From: BMS3ABIN04 sp964553325
GTDB lineage: Bacteria; Bacteroidota; Ignavibacteria; Ignavibacteriales; Melioribacteraceae
Assembly (NCBI GenBank): GCA_964553325.1
Contig: CAZKKI010000056.1
Span: 1-64,000 of the forward strand
Length of the DNA: 64,000 nt
Direction of reading: 5' to 3'
Below the pieces are notes generated by a model that was not told where the DNA came from, did not search any database, and saw nothing but the letters and a program-made list of their open reading frames with translations. Both the position numbers and the translations under genes were made by a program. This document shows, piece by piece, positions 63,101 through 64,000 of the stretch; within the stretch, counting starts at the first letter, position 1; each line of letters begins with the position of its first letter.

Positions 63101-64000
63101 AAATCGTAACCGAAATTTGGCATGTTTGCCGATCTGTCTTCCGAAACACCGGAGGAAATAATAATTTTGTGAAATCTTACATCGTCGTACTTTTGATCGA
63201 TATAATCGCCTGTAAAAGTAAGCACGTATACAACATCGTTGTTGGAAGGCGCAATTTTTAGTACACTCCTCATGTGGACGGAAGGAAATGTAGTTGGAGT
63301 TATGTTTGTCCACGTTTGTCCGTCGTCGGTCGACTTATAAACTCCCGGTGAATTTTGAGGTGTAACACCTTGAGGAGGCGAAGAAAGTACCGCTACCAAA
63401 GTTCCGTTCGATGCAACGTCGATATCGGAAAAAATATGTTCGTTCGGTCCCCCAAGCACCAGCGAAAACGAATTCCCGCCGTCGGCCGATTTGAAAATTC
63501 CGAACGGATGGGAAGCAAAAAATACACTCCCTGTAGCCGGACTCACTACAATTTTCGACACAAAATCGTATTGCGTATTCCATACGGTCGGATCCGTATC
63601 TTTTGCGTTGGGTAACAGATGCCAGCTTTCCCCGTTGTCGGTCGATTTGTAAATCCCCCCGCCGGATATTCTGTGTGTATAACCCATATCTTGTGCCGAG
63701 CCTAAAAACTCGCCGCTGGCATAATACCAAGTGTTGGTATGTCCTTGTCTCGTATCTTGTGCCACAGACGTTACGCTGAGATTTTGATCCGTCGTACTTT
63801 TGATTGTCCACGTTGCACCTTTGTCGGTCGATTTCCAAATTCCACCGGAAACACCGCCGGCAATTATAATATTCGGATTCGTAATATCGATCGCAAGGGC
63901 TCGGGTTCTCCCACCAACATCATTGGGGCCCGCTTCTTTCCATCCCAAATCCATTGTGCCCGAATGTTTCTTCATATTCTTTTTCAGTAGCTTGGCATAT
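60196..64000 (-). CDS. Large secreted BNR-repeat/PKD protein with T9SS sorting domain (partial)
   Basis: The reading frame remains open from a Met at 63975 to the end of the window at 64000, and the visible N-terminus (DLGWKEAGPNDVGGRTRALA) has no signal peptide, so the gene starts outside. The visible 1267 codons show sialidase/BNR-type repeats typical of VPS10-like propellers (WKSTDKGATW, YKSTDNGESW, FKSADGGNSF, YKSTDDGQTW, YHSNNGGQSF), a jelly-roll-like region, a PKD domain (WEFGDGTTSNEKSTTHAY), and a C-terminal T9SS type A sorting domain (NYPNPFNPTTVIEYSI to KKLVLLK). It is an extracellular or surface protein; enzymatic activity is not evident. Confidence 0.88.
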   Translation of the reverse strand, partial: YAKLLKKNMKKHSGTMDLGWKEAGPNDVGGRTRALAIDITNPNIIIAGGVSGGIWKSTDKGATWTIKSTTDQNLSVTSVAQDTRQGHTNTWYYASGEFLGSAQDMGYTHRISGGGIYKSTDNGESWHLLPNAKDTDPTVWNTQYDFVSKIVVSPATGSVFFASHPFGIFKSADGGNSFSLVLGGPNEHIFSDIDVASNGTLVAVLSSPPQGVTPQNSPGVYKSTDDGQTWTNITPTTFPSVHMRSVLKIAPSNNDVVYVLTFTGDYIDQKYDDVRFHKIIISSGVSEDRSANMPNFGYDLEDYIHTQNSYNMVLAVKPDDENFVLIGATSLFRSTNGFSTKPNDVKNDLIGGYHPQEFFYPTFHPDIHSFAFDPTNPNAMWWGNDGGLAYTSDITNTNYDTFFPWENKNNGYNVTQFYMITIPDIAGDDRIMGGTQDNGSPSFRFDGIQTSPSYDVSSGDGAYAYFGKNYPYTEIQNGVVLRVEYDQNGNPVREYPNYSNITPKDATNQLFVNPFVIDPSDENIMIYPAGNVLWRNDQLNSLPNNPSYGEGITTGWTKLDNLSAPGEYVISALAISKSNPAHRLYYGAVDFSQNPSGSPKLYRLDNANTATSGAVDISISGLEPLYYIHNIAVNPDNGDELLVIFSNYNIVGIYHSNNGGQSFTPVEGNLEGTQQSPGPSIRGATILPTSNGTLYLVATSTGVYSTTQLNGNQTVWMLEGPDVIGNVVVNYLASRKSDGRVVAGTHGRGAFMGQASAAGTPVPVVNVQSLTLQSRPGETGSTSFELSNNGNAPMNFNITVTGNFAKTSAGTAVLHKVKRGQKSKGKFCKNFASTDNYSLKPGFIPNKNFGSKCEPGSISGNDVIFLDDGDNSSDSFIGFGDGTDFDWLTEFNLGNFDFQMDSFQFFMRTENAVTNDVYAAIYDASSNLLSEGYLSLSLSQEGDWYTITLNPALNFNAGETFYIELMTSSSYINYPAGADYDAQIPNKCYYYDWTTSQYVNINTISGFENGAFLVRAVGTVGGGGGGNQNPVAVAQVSTTQAEVNESITFDASQSYDNDGQITQYYWEFGDGTTSNEKSTTHAYSQANTYTYSLTVTDDKGATGTTSGQITVTEESNPLVTVQPKSGTIQPGASQTITLTLNAQNLHEGTYVGQVNIATNGGNLTIPIDYLVDIEKIEELPTEFYLSQNYPNPFNPTTVIEYSIPVAEKVNLKIYDFLGREIATLVNKRQSAGKYRVTFTAKNISSGVYFYILKAGEFTDSKKLVLLK

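Noticed and set aside
63335..63838. Long minus-strand frame with Arg/Tyr-rich sequence inside the large secreted protein
   Set aside because: It overlaps the BNR-repeat frame, which has clear repeats; composition of the alternative frame is typical of a shifted reading.
1..64000. CRISPR arrays, prophage or integrated element
   Set aside because: No array of short regularly spaced repeats, no integrase, phage structural genes or transposase were seen; the content is chromosomal housekeeping and accessory metabolism.

Overview
The window is a chromosomal segment of an AT-rich, Gram-negative, FCB-group bacterium, most likely a member of Ignavibacteria (Ignavibacteriales / Melioribacteraceae type). 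The evidence is two secreted proteins with the C-terminal type IX secretion signature typical of that group ('YPNPFNP' followed by 'G[IV]YFY.L.AG.F' and a basic end), a family-16 glycoside hydrolase with the 'DAGDRN.TWNNRN' tail common in Ignavibacteria, many small outer-membrane beta-barrels, a TonB-dependent receptor and a hybrid beta-propeller histidine kinase. This assignment is by recognition, not by search.

Layout. 0-1.8 kb: the tail of one secreted protein and a complete GH16 enzyme that share an almost identical 255-bp 3' end. 1.8-3.7 kb (minus): a zinc-ribbon coiled-coil protein and a Nif3-like protein. 3.9-15.9 kb (minus): a complete [NiFe]-hydrogenase locus with structural genes and protease (hyaABCD), a small leader gene, a sigma-54-dependent activator, all six maturation genes (hypA, B, F, C, D, E) and a nickel-transporter-like membrane protein. 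The small subunit carries the six-cysteine signature of oxygen-tolerant membrane-bound uptake hydrogenases. The gap before the structural operon holds a candidate sigma-54 promoter and a pair of phased repeats that could bind the activator; rpoN itself lies at 35.6-37.1 kb. 16-20 kb (minus): ruvA, ruvC, yebC-type regulator, recJ and the RNase P RNA gene. 20.3-22.7 kb: a polyferredoxin membrane protein, an Rrf2 regulator with three cysteines and a lipocalin-like lipoprotein with a perfect consensus sigma-70 promoter.

22.7-29.6 kb: class I aldolase, then a plus-strand run of HAD phosphatase, enoyl-CoA hydratase, a DUF1853 putative nuclease, a Mut7-C RNase-domain protein, a variant metallophosphoesterase and a T9SS cargo protein. 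29.7-37.6 kb: a NifX-like protein, a beta-barrel candidate, hslVU, a SurA-like foldase, a methyltransferase-like membrane protein, rpoN and DUF3109. 37.9-46.2 kb: DUF1015 with serC, two small envelope genes, a YIP1 protein, an XRE regulator/membrane protein pair with its operator, tryptophanase and the A and B proteins of the AmmeMemoRadiSam group. 46.4 kb: a toxin and antitoxin (HigB-HigA type) encoded as one continuous reading frame, with a palindromic candidate operator. 47-51.4 kb (minus): TonB receptor, glycosyltransferase and a GDP-sugar-phosphorylase-like DUF4922 protein in one unit. 51.6-60 kb: four small outer-membrane barrels, a duplicated-domain lipoprotein, two NarL-type response regulators and a 1026-residue propeller histidine kinase. 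60.2-64 kb: the 3' part of a large secreted BNR/PKD protein that runs off the window.

Most interesting points: the fused HigBA gene, the oxygen-tolerant hydrogenase with a receiver-less, cysteine-containing sigma-54 activator and its candidate cis-elements, the near-identical dockerin-like tails on neighbouring secreted proteins, and the terminator hairpin that abuts the nif3-like start codon.
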